Assembly: GCA_026387895.1 (NCBI GenBank)
Contig: JAPLKT010000024.1
Location: forward strand, 1 to 39,848
Direction of reading: 5' to 3'
Origin: Gemmatimonadota bacterium
GTDB taxonomy: Bacteria > Gemmatimonadota > Gemmatimonadetes > Gemmatimonadales > Gemmatimonadaceae
Length of the DNA stretch: 39,848 bases
The notes under the pieces were generated by a model. The model was not told where the DNA came from, did not search any database, and was given only the letters and a program-made list of their open reading frames with translations. This document shows, piece by piece, positions 6,490 to 15,204 of the stretch. Numbering within the stretch: position 1 is the first letter of the stretch; each line of letters opens with the position of its first letter. The translations under genes were made by a program, and so were the position numbers.

Positions 6490-8771
6490 ACCGCGCGCGG
6501 CAGCGCTGCGTGCAGCGACTCGTGCAGCGACTCGTGCAACGATTCGAGGAGGGCGCGACTCGAGAATGGCTTGAGCAGAAATGGAACGCCAAGCGACGGA
6601 TCCGAATCGCGCCGATCAAGTCCGCTCATGGCGATGATCCGAACCGTTGGCGCCGCGCTGCGAAGCTCTGCAATCAACGACTGCCCACTGGCCCCAGGCA
6701 TCATCAGGTCGGTGAGCACGAGATCAATCGGGATTTCGTTCTGCATGAGATTCAACGCCTCACGCGGTGAACTGGCCACGATCACGCGGTAGCCGTGTCG
6801 CTCAAGTGTGTGCAGTGTAAGCTCACGGAGGGTCGATTCATCGTCCACGACCAAGATGCGCTCGCCGTGCCCCTCAAGGGCGACGAGACTGCCTTCCTCG
6901 TCCGCGAGGTCCTGCGCGGCCGAGCCCGCGGTGGTGGTGGCGGGGAGGAATACGCTAAACGCCGTACCGTTGCCAAGCTCACTGTGCACGCGAACAAAGC
7001 CTCCGTGCGCTTTGATGATCGTCTCGACGGTCGCGAGGCCAATGCCGGTGCCGCCGGTGTCGACCTTGGTCGAGAAGTATGGCGTGAAGATTTTCTCAAA
7101 CATGTCAGGGGGCATGCCAACGCCAGTGTCCGCGACGCGTAGGAGCACGTACGCCCCCTCGACGGCATCGGGATGGCTCCGGCAGAAGGCCGCGTCGGCC
7201 ATAAGGTTTTCTGTTGAGAGCGACAGCGTTCCTCCGTTCGGCATGGCGTCGCGCGCATTGATGGCTAGGTTCATCACGAGCTGATGAACCTGGGTCGGGT
7301 CGGCCATCACGCACCGAACGTCGCGCGCGGTCGTCAGCGTCACCGTGATGTCGGGCGGGAAGGCGCCGCGCATGATCTTTGCCGACTCGGTGATAATCGA
7401 CGCGACCGACGTCACCACGCGCGTTTCCTCGCCGCCGCGCGCAAAGGTCAGCATACCACGCAACAACTCGGCACCTCGCGTTGCGCTCTGCGAGGCGAGG
7501 CTGAGCCACTGCCGCTGTTTGGGGTCGACCACCATCTCGTCGAGCATATCCAGCGTCATCATGATCGGCTGCAGCACGTTGTTCAGATCGTGTGCGACCC
7601 CCGATGCCATTTCGCCGATGCTTTCGAGACGCTGTGCCCGCGACGATTGCGCGGGGAGCCCCCGGTTGGCGAAATGCTCCGTCTCGCTGCAGAGCACGCT
7701 TGTTGTGCGTCCGGTCCCGTCGCGCACCGCGCCCCAACTCGCAGCCACGGTCACGGGCCGTCCGTCCTTCCGAACCCGCACGAGCTCTCCCACCCAGCTG
7801 CCGAGCTGCAGAACATGCCGCCAGGCATCTTCAAACCGTGCCATGCCATCGGCGCTGTGCAGGAATGCCAGCGAAGATTGCTCGCTCGCCTCGGCGCGCG
7901 TCCAACCATACAGCCGCTTGGCACTCTCATTCCAGAGAATCGGACGCTGCTCAAGATCGATCTGAATAATGGCGGTGAGGTCAAGCTTGATCAGCTGCGC
8001 GGTGTCGCGAGCCGCTTGCTCCGACCGCTTCTGATTGGTCACGTCTTGTACGACGCCAACTAACCCGCGGACCTTGCCGTCTGAGGCGAGGAGTGGTGCG
8101 GTTCGTACGAGCGCCCAGGTGACGTCGCCATTTGGCCGGAGGAAGCGGAACTCATCGACGCGCCCAGTGCTCCCGACGAACTCGCCCTGCCAGTTTTGCA
8201 GCCTCCAGCGATCCTCGGGATGGATGCAGCGTACGAGATCGGCGAGACTGGTTTCATTCGATCGCAGGCCGATGATTTCGAAGTAGCTCGGGTTCGAAAA
8301 TGTGAGCGTTCCATCCATGTCGCGACGGAAGACCCCGTCCTGCGTCAGCTCGCCAAGGACGCTGAGGTACCGGTCGTGCAAGTCGAGCCCGGCCTCAAGG
8401 CGCCGCATCTCGGTGACGTCGCGGTGCTCGCCGACGAAGTAGGAGATCCGACCATTCGCATCGAGGACGGCGCGCATGCTGATGACATTCCAATATGGCG
8501 TGCCATCCTTGCGGAGATTCTGGATGGTGACTCGGCACTCCGAGCCGGTGCGAATGGCCGCGTCGAGTGTCTCAATCTCCGCTGGGTCGTTGTCTGGACC
8601 TCGGAGGATCCGCATCTTGCGCCCTTCCAACTCGGCAAGCGAGTGACCGCTCATCCGCTGGAAGGCTGCGTTGCAGTAGGTAAGCACCCCAATGCCGTCG
8701 TTCGCCTCGAAGATGCTGATCGCAACGTCGAGGTCGGCAATCATTCGGCTGTCACGGGCTTTATCCCACAT
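6486..8771 (-). CDS. Hybrid sensor histidine kinase (PAS3-HisKA-HATPase-REC)
   Basis: 761 residues with no membrane segments, so probably a cytoplasmic sensor. Three PAS domains lie at about 10-125, 130-250 and 260-375. The first has the LOV-like layout NAAFQRMSGHSLAELEGRKM, but the LOV cysteine motif GRNCRFLQ is absent (GRKMRILRG). The HisKA H-box ASGVAHDLNNVLQP places the phospho-acceptor at His394. ATP-binding boxes are NLAINARDAMPNGG, DTGVGMPPD and GGTGIGLATV. A C-terminal receiver follows, with acidic pair Asp643/Asp644, phospho-acceptor Asp688 in LVLTDLMMPG and Lys in FLLKPFSS. The tail is built from a 12-bp repeat giving SLHESLHESLH. ATG 8771 is preceded by AGGGA. It lies 79 bp downstream of fabH on the same strand. 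The stimulus and output partner are not visible here. Confidence 0.93.
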   Translation of the reverse strand: MWDKARDSRMIADLDVAISIFEANDGIGVLTYCNAAFQRMSGHSLAELEGRKMRILRGPDNDPAEIETLDAAIRTGSECRVTIQNLRKDGTPYWNVISMRAVLDANGRISYFVGEHRDVTEMRRLEAGLDLHDRYLSVLGELTQDGVFRRDMDGTLTFSNPSYFEIIGLRSNETSLADLVRCIHPEDRWRLQNWQGEFVGSTGRVDEFRFLRPNGDVTWALVRTAPLLASDGKVRGLVGVVQDVTNQKRSEQAARDTAQLIKLDLTAIIQIDLEQRPILWNESAKRLYGWTRAEASEQSSLAFLHSADGMARFEDAWRHVLQLGSWVGELVRVRKDGRPVTVAASWGAVRDGTGRTTSVLCSETEHFANRGLPAQSSRAQRLESIGEMASGVAHDLNNVLQPIMMTLDMLDEMVVDPKQRQWLSLASQSATRGAELLRGMLTFARGGEETRVVTSVASIITESAKIMRGAFPPDITVTLTTARDVRCVMADPTQVHQLVMNLAINARDAMPNGGTLSLSTENLMADAAFCRSHPDAVEGAYVLLRVADTGVGMPPDMFEKIFTPYFSTKVDTGGTGIGLATVETIIKAHGGFVRVHSELGNGTAFSVFLPATTTAGSAAQDLADEEGSLVALEGHGERILVVDDESTLRELTLHTLERHGYRVIVASSPREALNLMQNEIPIDLVLTDLMMPGASGQSLIAELRSAAPTVRIIAMSGLDRRDSDPSLGVPFLLKPFSSRALLESLHESLHESLHAALPRAV

Positions 8772-8850
8772 GGCGGCGTCCCTGCGAGAGGGCTACTGCG
8801 TACGGCTAGCGTGTTCTACTATTGTCCCAAAATGTAACACCACTGCAGGG

Positions 8851-9984
8851 CTAACTGATTCGCTGTTCCACAAAAACGGGAGCCATGAGCCCCTGCGCGG
8901 ACCTTCCGTGCGGGTCCTGCTCTGCTCTGTACCCATTCACGATATCCAGCGCTGTTCCTGTGAGCGGCGGGAGTTCACGGTCCGAAACGCCAAGCGGCGT
9001 GACGCGAGCCCCCCAGCGCACCAGCAACGAGCAGAAGGTGAGGCCGCCGCCGAAGCCCGGCATCAGGAGCAGACTCCCCGGCTTCACCCGCCCCTGTTCT
9101 AGGGCATCCACGAGACTCACGGGCACCGTGGCCGCGCTCATGTTGCCGTACTTTTCGACGGTGACCATCACCTTCTCCATCGGGATTCCCGCGTACTTCG
9201 CGACCGCCTCGATGATGCGCAGGTTGGCTTGGTGCGGCACCGCAAGATCGACCTCGTCAGCGGTCACGCCGCACTGGGCGAGCACTTTGGCCGATGCCTC
9301 ACTCATCCCCTTCACGGCACGCTTGAAGATCACCGGGCCGTCGAAATCCCAGCTGGTGTCGCCGTAGGAGATCCCGAGTCCGGCATAGCTGCAGCCCATG
9401 CCGCGCACACGCAGCGCTTGGCGCCCTTCGGCGTCACAGCCGAGCACGGAGCCGAGCACGCCGGATTCTTCATCCGATGCTTGGAGGACGACTGCGGCCG
9501 CGCCATCGCCGAAGAGCACCGCAACGTTGCGGTTGCTCCAGTCCATGTAGCGGGTGATGAGCTCAACGCCGATCACAACGGCATTCTTGACGACGCCGCT
9601 CTTGATCATGGCCGTCGCGGTGCTGAGGCCATACAGGAAGCTCGTGCAGGCGGTGTTGATGTCCATGGCCGCGGCGCGCGTTGCGCCGAGCTCGATCTGC
9701 ACGCCACTGGAGGAATTGGGGACCAGCTCCTCGTTGCTGCACCCTCCGTAGATAATCAGTTCGACGTCCCCAGCCTCAAGCCCCGCGCAGGCGAGTGCCC
9801 GTGCGGCCGCCGTGGAGGCGAGTTGAATCGCGGGAACGTGGGATACGCGGCGTTCCTTCATGCCGGTACGCGATACAATCCACTCGTCCGATGTGTCGAG
9901 GAAGGTGGAGAGGTCAGCGTTGGTGAGGATGGCCGGCGGCAGGCACTTGCCCCAGCCCGTGATGGCGGCGTAGGTCATATGCAT
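8851..9984 (-). CDS. fabH: 3-oxoacyl-ACP synthase III (FabH-like ketosynthase)
   Basis: 377-residue thiolase-fold enzyme that condenses an acyl-CoA starter with malonyl-ACP. The catalytic triad is readable: Cys113 in DINTACTSFLYGL, His251 in VPHQANLR and Asn281 in YGNMSAATVPV. The N-terminal TSDEWIVSRTGMKERR is typical of FabH. The family is usually about 320-330 residues; here roughly 45 extra residues follow the usual end (after SLLVRWG), ending in FVEQRIS. It is not in a fatty-acid synthesis cluster, so it may be a second copy or have a specialised starter role. ATG 9984 and ATG 9978 are both possible starts. A strong hairpin separates it from the upstream S9 peptidase gene. Confidence 0.9.
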   Translation of the reverse strand: MHMTYAAITGWGKCLPPAILTNADLSTFLDTSDEWIVSRTGMKERRVSHVPAIQLASTAAARALACAGLEAGDVELIIYGGCSNEELVPNSSSGVQIELGATRAAAMDINTACTSFLYGLSTATAMIKSGVVKNAVVIGVELITRYMDWSNRNVAVLFGDGAAAVVLQASDEESGVLGSVLGCDAEGRQALRVRGMGCSYAGLGISYGDTSWDFDGPVIFKRAVKGMSEASAKVLAQCGVTADEVDLAVPHQANLRIIEAVAKYAGIPMEKVMVTVEKYGNMSAATVPVSLVDALEQGRVKPGSLLLMPGFGGGLTFCSLLVRWGARVTPLGVSDRELPPLTGTALDIVNGYRAEQDPHGRSAQGLMAPVFVEQRIS

Positions 9985-10041
9985 AAACTATGCGCTGAGC
10001 CGCCGAGCGCGAGATGGGGGGAGGCGGATCGCCACCCCCTT

Positions 10042-10087
10042 ATATGACAAAGGCCGGATCCTCGAGAGGATCCGGCCTTTGTCATAT
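10042..10087. terminator. Perfect 22-bp inverted-repeat terminator
   Basis: Both 22-nt arms match perfectly (left 10042-10063, right 10066-10087) around a 2-nt centre, and each arm contains GGATCC. The foot of each arm ends in CCTTTGTCATAT or its complement. It lies just beyond the stop of the S9 peptidase (-) and ahead of fabH (-), so it most likely ends the peptidase transcript. Being symmetric, it could act in both directions. Confidence 0.8.
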
Positions 10088-10116
10088 GAGCACACTCAGG
10101 CTCACGTCTGTTGGTC

Positions 10117-12180
10117 TTACTCGGACGTCGTCTTCCCGGTTGGCTTCGACGAGTACTTGTCAAACCAGCCGCGCAAATACAGCTGCGAACGCATGAAGTT
10201 CGACGGGATGCTGCTCGTGCCGTGATACTCCCCATTCATACGGATCAACGCAGTGGGGATTCCACGCACCTTGAGGGCGCGGTAGAACTCTTCCGACTGC
10301 GGCATCGGGGTGCGGAGGTCGAGCACGCCGGTCATCAGCATGGTCGGGGTCGTGACATTGCCGACGTACATGATCGGCGAGCGCTTGAGGTATTCGCTCG
10401 GATCAATCCAGAACGGCTTGTCGAAGTTCTGGTACCAGCCGGCACCGTCGGTCTCGCCCACGAAGCTCATCCAGTTGATCACGGGGCATTCGCTGCTGGC
10501 CGCGGCAAAGCGCTTGGTGTGCCCGACAATCCAGGCGGTCAGCACACCGCCGCCCGAGCAGCCGTGGACGAACAGGTTCTTGCTGTCGATGTAGCCACGG
10601 TTCAACAGGGTATCGACGCCGGCCATCAGGTCGTCGTAGTCCTTGTCCGGATACGCGTTCTTGATCTCGTTGGTGAACTTGGCGCCGTAGCCGGTGCTAC
10701 CGCGCGGATTGGTGTAGAGCACCACATAGCCATTCGCCGCTTGATCCTGACGGGCAAAGTTGAACGCCACGTTGTACATCGACTGCGGTCCGCCGTGGAT
10801 GTCGAGGATCATCGGGTACTTCTTGGCCTTGTCAAAGCCGGCGGGCTTCACGATCCAGCCCTGAATCTTGAGGCCGTCGCGCGACGTGTACCAGATCTCT
10901 TCCGTCTCGGCGAGCACTTTGCCGGCCAGCACGTCGTCGTTGACGGCCGTGAGCTGCGCGAATGCCGTCACGGGGGCACTGGTCTTCGGGATCGAGAACG
11001 CGACGACGTCATTTGGCTTGGTCGGCGTCGAGCGCACACCAACGGCTACACCGCTCGCCGACACATCGCCAACTGTGAGCACGTGCTTGCCGCTGGTCAC
11101 CGGGCGCACCGCGCCGCCCGTGGACGCGAACATGAAGTTCTTGGAGCCCTCACTCTCCGCGCTGAAATACACGCCGCTGTTGTCGTGCGCCCAGATCAGG
11201 CCAGAGATTGGGCGGTCGAGGTTGCCGGAAATCACGTGCGGGCTAGAGCCATCGGCGTTCATGACCCAGAGCTTGGCTTCGGCCCACGCGGAGTGGTCGA
11301 CCGAGTCGGCGTTCATGAAGGCAATCATCTTGCCATCGGGCGAATAGATCGGCGACGAGTTGGTGCCGTTGTTCTTGGTCAGCGCACGGATCTCGCCGGT
11401 CTCGGTGTTGGCGGCATAGACGATGGACTTCCGGAACGCATGTTCCGGGTCTTCCACGCGTAGCGACGAGAAGGCGAGCCACTTGCCGTCCGCGGAAAAC
11501 GAGGCGGCGCTGTGATTCCAGTCGCCGTCGGTGATCTGGCGCGGCGTGCCGCCGTCAGCGGGCACGACGAAGAGGTGGCGGTAGGATTCGTCGGTGTATC
11601 CGACGCGGTCAGAACGGAAGTTCAGCTTCGTGAGAATTTTGGGTGCTTCGGTCCACTTCGCGCCTTTGGGCGCGGCGGGGAGGGCGATGCGCCAGTTATC
11701 GTGGGTCGGAACTGCCATCGAGAAGGCGAGCTGCTTGCCGTCGGCCGACCACTCGAGCGCGGACGGGGCCTCGGTGAGGTGCGTGACCTGTGAGGCCGCG
11801 CCCTCGGCGTCCATCCAGCGCACCCAGATCTGCGGGCCGCTCGGCTCACCCTTGTAGATGAAGGCAATCCGCTTGCCGTCGGGGGCCCACCTTACGTCGG
11901 AGCCGTTGCCGAGCTGGCGAGCGTGCGAGCCGTCGGCGTTCATGACCCACAGGGTGGTTTCCCACTTGTCGTTCATCTTGTCCACCCAGCGACGGGTGTA
12001 GATGACCTGTGAGCCGTCTGGGGACAGTTGCGGCGACTGGGCGTCTTCCCAGTCGAGGTACTGTTCGAGGGCGAGCTTGTTCTGTGCGGGGCGCTGCTGG
12101 CTGTAGGCCGGCTGCGCGAGCGCCGCAGTGAGGAGGGTCAGGCTCGTAGCGACTCGGAACAGGCGGGACGTGGTGGGCAT
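10117..12180 (-). CDS. Secreted S9 prolyl oligopeptidase family peptidase
   Basis: 687 residues from ATG 12180, which is preceded by CCGGAG at good spacing and begins a signal peptide (RLFRVATSLTLLTAALAQPAYSQ). An open frame to 12219 lacks this support. The N-terminal half is a TolB/WD40-like propeller with repeated LSPDGSQVIY-type blades. The C-terminal half is an alpha/beta hydrolase of the dipeptidyl-peptidase/acylaminoacyl-peptidase type. The nucleophile is about Ser542 in VHGCSGGG, the acid about Asp621 in TGVLDLRTPM and the base about His653 in NGEYHGTS. The conserved DIHGGPQSMYN oxyanion segment is present. It probably degrades peptides in the periplasm or outside the cell. It is divergent from the permease gene across a minisatellite. 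Confidence 0.93.
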   Translation of the reverse strand: MPTTSRLFRVATSLTLLTAALAQPAYSQQRPAQNKLALEQYLDWEDAQSPQLSPDGSQVIYTRRWVDKMNDKWETTLWVMNADGSHARQLGNGSDVRWAPDGKRIAFIYKGEPSGPQIWVRWMDAEGAASQVTHLTEAPSALEWSADGKQLAFSMAVPTHDNWRIALPAAPKGAKWTEAPKILTKLNFRSDRVGYTDESYRHLFVVPADGGTPRQITDGDWNHSAASFSADGKWLAFSSLRVEDPEHAFRKSIVYAANTETGEIRALTKNNGTNSSPIYSPDGKMIAFMNADSVDHSAWAEAKLWVMNADGSSPHVISGNLDRPISGLIWAHDNSGVYFSAESEGSKNFMFASTGGAVRPVTSGKHVLTVGDVSASGVAVGVRSTPTKPNDVVAFSIPKTSAPVTAFAQLTAVNDDVLAGKVLAETEEIWYTSRDGLKIQGWIVKPAGFDKAKKYPMILDIHGGPQSMYNVAFNFARQDQAANGYVVLYTNPRGSTGYGAKFTNEIKNAYPDKDYDDLMAGVDTLLNRGYIDSKNLFVHGCSGGGVLTAWIVGHTKRFAAASSECPVINWMSFVGETDGAGWYQNFDKPFWIDPSEYLKRSPIMYVGNVTTPTMLMTGVLDLRTPMPQSEEFYRALKVRGIPTALIRMNGEYHGTSSIPSNFMRSQLYLRGWFDKYSSKPTGKTTSE

Positions 12181-12260
12181 AAAAACTCCGGAAACGGGGT
12201 TGGGATAATCCTGCACCATGAACGGGCTGGCGTCTAGAGGCGGAGCGCGACGTCGGCGAT

Positions 12261-12322
12261 CAGCCTCCTGTCAGCCTCCTGTCAGCATCCTGTCAGCATC
12301 CTGTCAGCATCCTGTCAGCATC
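12261..12322. repeat. 11-bp minisatellite, 5.6 copies
   Basis: Five full copies and a 7-bp partial copy of CAGCATCCTGT, the first two reading CAGCCTCCTGT. They fill the gap between two divergent genes (S9 peptidase and permease) and end 17 bp before the permease start. The period is again 11 bp, as in the array at 75-151, but the unit is unrelated. Confidence 0.95.
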
Positions 12323-12339
12323 GGCCGTAAGTTGAGTAT

Positions 12340-13434
12340 ATGCAATTCACCGAAACCATCCGCGTCGCCCTGCACGCGCTCCGCACGAATGCCCTGCGCT
12401 CGCTCCTCACGATGCTGGGCATCGTGATCGGCGTGGGCGCCGTGATTGCCATGATTGCCCTCGGCAACGGCGCGCAGAACTCTGTGAAGGAGCGAATCGC
12501 GCGCCTTGGGACCACGGTGCTGCAGGTCAACCCCCAGCGCGTGCAGCAGGGCGGTGTGGGAACCGGGACGCAGGCAAAACTGACCTTCCACGATGTGAGC
12601 TTTATCCTCGACCGGTCGCCAGCGGTGGTGGATGTGAACCCCCAGCAAGACCGCGATCTGCAGGTGGTGTGGAAGAACAAGAACACGAAGGTGCAAATCA
12701 CGGGGACCCTCCCGAACTTTCTGACGGTGCGGAGTTTCACGATCGCCAAGGGGGCGATGTTTACCCTCGCCGACGACAACGGCAGGAAAAAAGTTGCGGT
12801 GCTCGGCGGCGGGGTGGCCGAGTTGCTCGGCGTGGACAACCCCGACGCGTTGATCGGAGAGCCGCTGCGCATTGGCGGTCGCCAGTTCACCGTGGTCGGC
12901 GGCCTGGAATCGAAGGGCTCCACCGGCTTCGGTGACGGCGACCAGCAGATTCTCATCCCATTTCAGACGGGGCGGTTCGGCACCTTTGGGACCGACCGCA
13001 TCAACGATATTTGGGTGCGGGCCGCGGGGGAGGATTCGGTGGATGCGGCGATCGGGCAGATTCAGTCGGCGCTGCGTCGCTCGCATAAGCTCCTCGCCGG
13101 GAAGCTCGATGATTTCTCGATCCGCAATCAGGCTGATTTCCTGCAGACGCTCAACGAGACCACGCAGACGTTCACCCTGCTCCTCGCAGGTATTGCCGGC
13201 GTCAGCCTGCTCGTTGGCGGCATCGGCATTATGAACATCATGCTCGTCTCGGTGACGGAACGCACGCGCGAGATCGGGATTCGCAAGGCACTGGGCGCCA
13301 CGAAGGTGAACATCCTGCTGCAGTTTTTGACCGAGTCGGTGGTGCTCTGCCTTTTAGGTGGTGCAGTCGGCATCGGCGCGGGGATGTTGGCCGCCTACGA
13401 GTTCCAGAAGGATGGAGCGCCGCGGTGGATCTGA
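12340..13434 (+). CDS. MacB-type ABC transporter permease, C-terminus lost by frameshift
   Basis: The open frame gives 364 residues of a MacB/FtsX-type permease. It has an N-terminal membrane helix (LLTMLGIVIGVGAVIAMIAL), a periplasmic MacB core domain (about 45-240) and two further helices (LLLAGIAGVSLLVGGIGIMN; ESVVLCLLGGAVGIGAGMLA). The coupling loop TERTREIGIRKALGATK is intact. The frame then leaves the family after AAYEFQK. The missing fourth helix and the conserved DPIEALRFE end are found immediately downstream in another frame, up to 13547. One extra G at about 13408-13411 would restore a 402-residue protein, the family's usual length. No ATPase or MacA-like partner is adjacent. A basal-level promoter may overlap GAGTATATG at the start. 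Confidence 0.85.
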   Translation: MQFTETIRVALHALRTNALRSLLTMLGIVIGVGAVIAMIALGNGAQNSVKERIARLGTTVLQVNPQRVQQGGVGTGTQAKLTFHDVSFILDRSPAVVDVNPQQDRDLQVVWKNKNTKVQITGTLPNFLTVRSFTIAKGAMFTLADDNGRKKVAVLGGGVAELLGVDNPDALIGEPLRIGGRQFTVVGGLESKGSTGFGDGDQQILIPFQTGRFGTFGTDRINDIWVRAAGEDSVDAAIGQIQSALRRSHKLLAGKLDDFSIRNQADFLQTLNETTQTFTLLLAGIAGVSLLVGGIGIMNIMLVSVTERTREIGIRKALGATKVNILLQFLTESVVLCLLGGAVGIGAGMLAAYEFQKDGAPRWI

Positions 13435-13547
13435 AGAGCATTCTGCTGTCCTTTGGTTTCGCGAGCGTGATCGGCTTGGTGTTTGGTGTGTGGCCAGCGC
13501 GTCAGGCTGCGCAGCTAGATCCGATTGAGGCGTTGCGGTTCGAGTAG
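13410..13547 (+). pseudogene. Out-of-frame C-terminal segment of the MacB-type permease
   Basis: In the frame two bases on from the permease frame, the sequence reads GWSAAVDLKSILLSFGFA, then a membrane helix, then PARQAAQLDPIEALRFE and a TAG at 13545-13547. This is the fourth helix and C-terminal signature of MacB permeases. It directly continues the upstream product if one base is added near 13410. Either the gene is inactivated or the assembly lost one G in a GG(G) run. Confidence 0.85.
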
Positions 13548-13588
13548 GGCTGCTGGTTTGCCGGCGGGCGCCGCCCGACGGCAGCCCT
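13546..13588. terminator. Hairpin after permease gene
   Basis: AGGGCTGC (13546-13553) pairs with GCAGCCCT (13581-13588), and an inner GGGCG/CGCCC stem lies within the loop. It starts on the permease remnant's stop codon and lacks a real T-run (TTCCCCG follows). It may be a terminator for the permease transcript before the M28 peptidase gene. Confidence 0.45.
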
Positions 13589-13647
13589 TCCCCGTGTTTC
13601 AGCACCGTCGACATATTTGAGATTTCCCGCTCTCGGAATGGTGTCCA

Positions 13648-15138
13648 ATGGTTCGTCGCCGGTGGATCGTCTTTGCCTTGCTCGTTACCTGCGTCGGCCG
13701 AGTCGCCGCCCAGGGCTCGCCGGTTGTGGCCGCTGCCACCCCGTTGGAACGCCTGACGGCTGCGCTCCTCGGGGCGACCCCGCTCGAGCAGAATCTGCAC
13801 GAACTCACCGATAAGATTGGCGGGCGCGCCACCGGATCTCCTGCCAACGTCCGGGCCGTGGATTGGGCGCTCGCCCAGTTCCGCGCCGCGGGGGTAAAGG
13901 CGCAGAAAGAATCGTTCCAAATGCCAAACCGTTGGCTCGAGCGGTCGGCGCGCGCGGTGGTCAAGGGAGAGGGCGTCGAGTTAGCCCCGCGGATTGCCGC
14001 GATGCCCTTCTCGATCGCAACTCCTGCGAGCGGAGTGACTGCATCGTTGGTCGACGTTGGCCGCGGGACAAAGGAAGACTTCGCGCGCGTTGGTACGAAA
14101 GCGAAGGGGGCCTATGTGCTTGTGGAGCAGGACGAGCTGAAGGACATCGAGGGGCTGTTCAAGGAATACGCGGAGACCGCTGCGATTGAGCCGCGCGCCT
14201 TTGCCGCTGGTGTGACGGGGGTCGTGTATGTGGGATCGCGCGCCAACTCGCTGCTGTATAGGCACAATGTCGCGAATGGCGCCAAGAACACCCGTCCGAT
14301 GATGGTGATGGAGCGCGATGCCGGGTTGCGCGCGCTGCGGTTGCTGCGCGGCGGCACCGCGCTGAGCCTCACGGCCATGCTCGATCTGGATACGGGTGGT
14401 GCGTATGAGAGCTGGAATGTCGTTGGCGAGATTCCAGGCACCACCAAGGCCGACGAGATTGTCCTGATCGGCGCGCATCTCGACTCGTGGGACTTGGGCG
14501 ATGGTGCGCTCGACAACGGTGCGAATGCGGTGATGTTGATTGATGTGGCGCGCCAGTTCCAGCGCCTTGGCATTCGCCCGGCGCGCACGATTCGGTTCGT
14601 GATGTGGAACGGCGAAGAGCAGGGGATGGAAGGATCGTTCGGCTACACGCGCGGTCATCTCGCCGAGCTGGAGAAGCATGTAATGGCCACGAGCTTTGAT
14701 ATCGGGTGTGGGCGGGTGCAGGGGTTCTTTACCGGAGCGCGTCCAGAGCTGGTGCCGCTCGTGGAGAAGGCGATTGCGCCGGTGGCGGGGCTTGGTCCGT
14801 TCAAGCACACCGATGCGCCCTTGGTGGGGACCGACAACTTTGACTTCATGCTGCATGGTGTCGCAAACATTGTGGCCGATCAGGAGTCAGCTACGTATGG
14901 TCCGAACTATCACGCGCGCAGCGACACCTACGAGAAGTGCGACAGGCGGGTGCTGCGGCAAAACGCCGTGGTGACGGCGGCGCTGGTGTACGGGTTCGCG
15001 ACTATGCCTGATGCGTTGCCGCGGCAGACGCGGGCGCAGATCGACGCGATCATGAAGAGCACCGATCTCGAGGCGCAGATGAAATCGATGGGTGTCTGGG
15101 ATGGGTGGGCTGCCGGTACGCGCGGGCGGCGTCCGTAG
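13648..15138 (+). CDS. Secreted M28 family zinc aminopeptidase/carboxypeptidase Q-like
   Basis: 496 residues with a signal peptide (RWIVFALLVTCVGRVAAQ). A PA-domain insert occupies about residues 125-245, followed by the M28 catalytic domain. All co-catalytic zinc ligands are visible: His277 in GAHLDSWD, Asp289 in GALDNGAN, Glu324 with general base Glu323 in WNGEEQGMEGS, Asp351 in SFDIGCG and His422 in NYHARSDTYEK. The PA-domain plus M28 layout is that of carboxypeptidase Q / plasma glutamate carboxypeptidase, which releases amino acids from small peptides. It probably works in the periplasm or secreted. It is a single-gene unit closed by a strong terminator at 15154-15191. Confidence 0.92.
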   Translation: MVRRRWIVFALLVTCVGRVAAQGSPVVAAATPLERLTAALLGATPLEQNLHELTDKIGGRATGSPANVRAVDWALAQFRAAGVKAQKESFQMPNRWLERSARAVVKGEGVELAPRIAAMPFSIATPASGVTASLVDVGRGTKEDFARVGTKAKGAYVLVEQDELKDIEGLFKEYAETAAIEPRAFAAGVTGVVYVGSRANSLLYRHNVANGAKNTRPMMVMERDAGLRALRLLRGGTALSLTAMLDLDTGGAYESWNVVGEIPGTTKADEIVLIGAHLDSWDLGDGALDNGANAVMLIDVARQFQRLGIRPARTIRFVMWNGEEQGMEGSFGYTRGHLAELEKHVMATSFDIGCGRVQGFFTGARPELVPLVEKAIAPVAGLGPFKHTDAPLVGTDNFDFMLHGVANIVADQESATYGPNYHARSDTYEKCDRRVLRQNAVVTAALVYGFATMPDALPRQTRAQIDAIMKSTDLEAQMKSMGVWDGWAAGTRGRRP

Positions 15139-15153
15139 CAGGCTGCGCAATGG

Positions 15154-15191
15154 AAACGCGGCGGGCGCCACTGGAGCGCCCGCCGCGTTTT
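15154..15191. terminator. Rho-independent terminator (15-bp stem)
   Basis: Arms AAACGCGGCGGGCGC (15154-15168) and its exact complement (15176-15190) flank a 7-nt loop and end in TTTT on the plus strand; the complementary AAA/TTT foot serves the minus strand. It stands between the convergent M28 peptidase and plug-protein genes, so it can end both transcripts. Confidence 0.93.
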
Positions 15192-15204
15192 GCTATCGAG
15201 CGCA

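Noticed and set aside
10111-11463. 450-codon open frame antisense to the S9 peptidase
   Set aside because: The product is rich in His, Arg and Val with no motif, while the other strand has a complete peptidase with signal peptide and catalytic triad.
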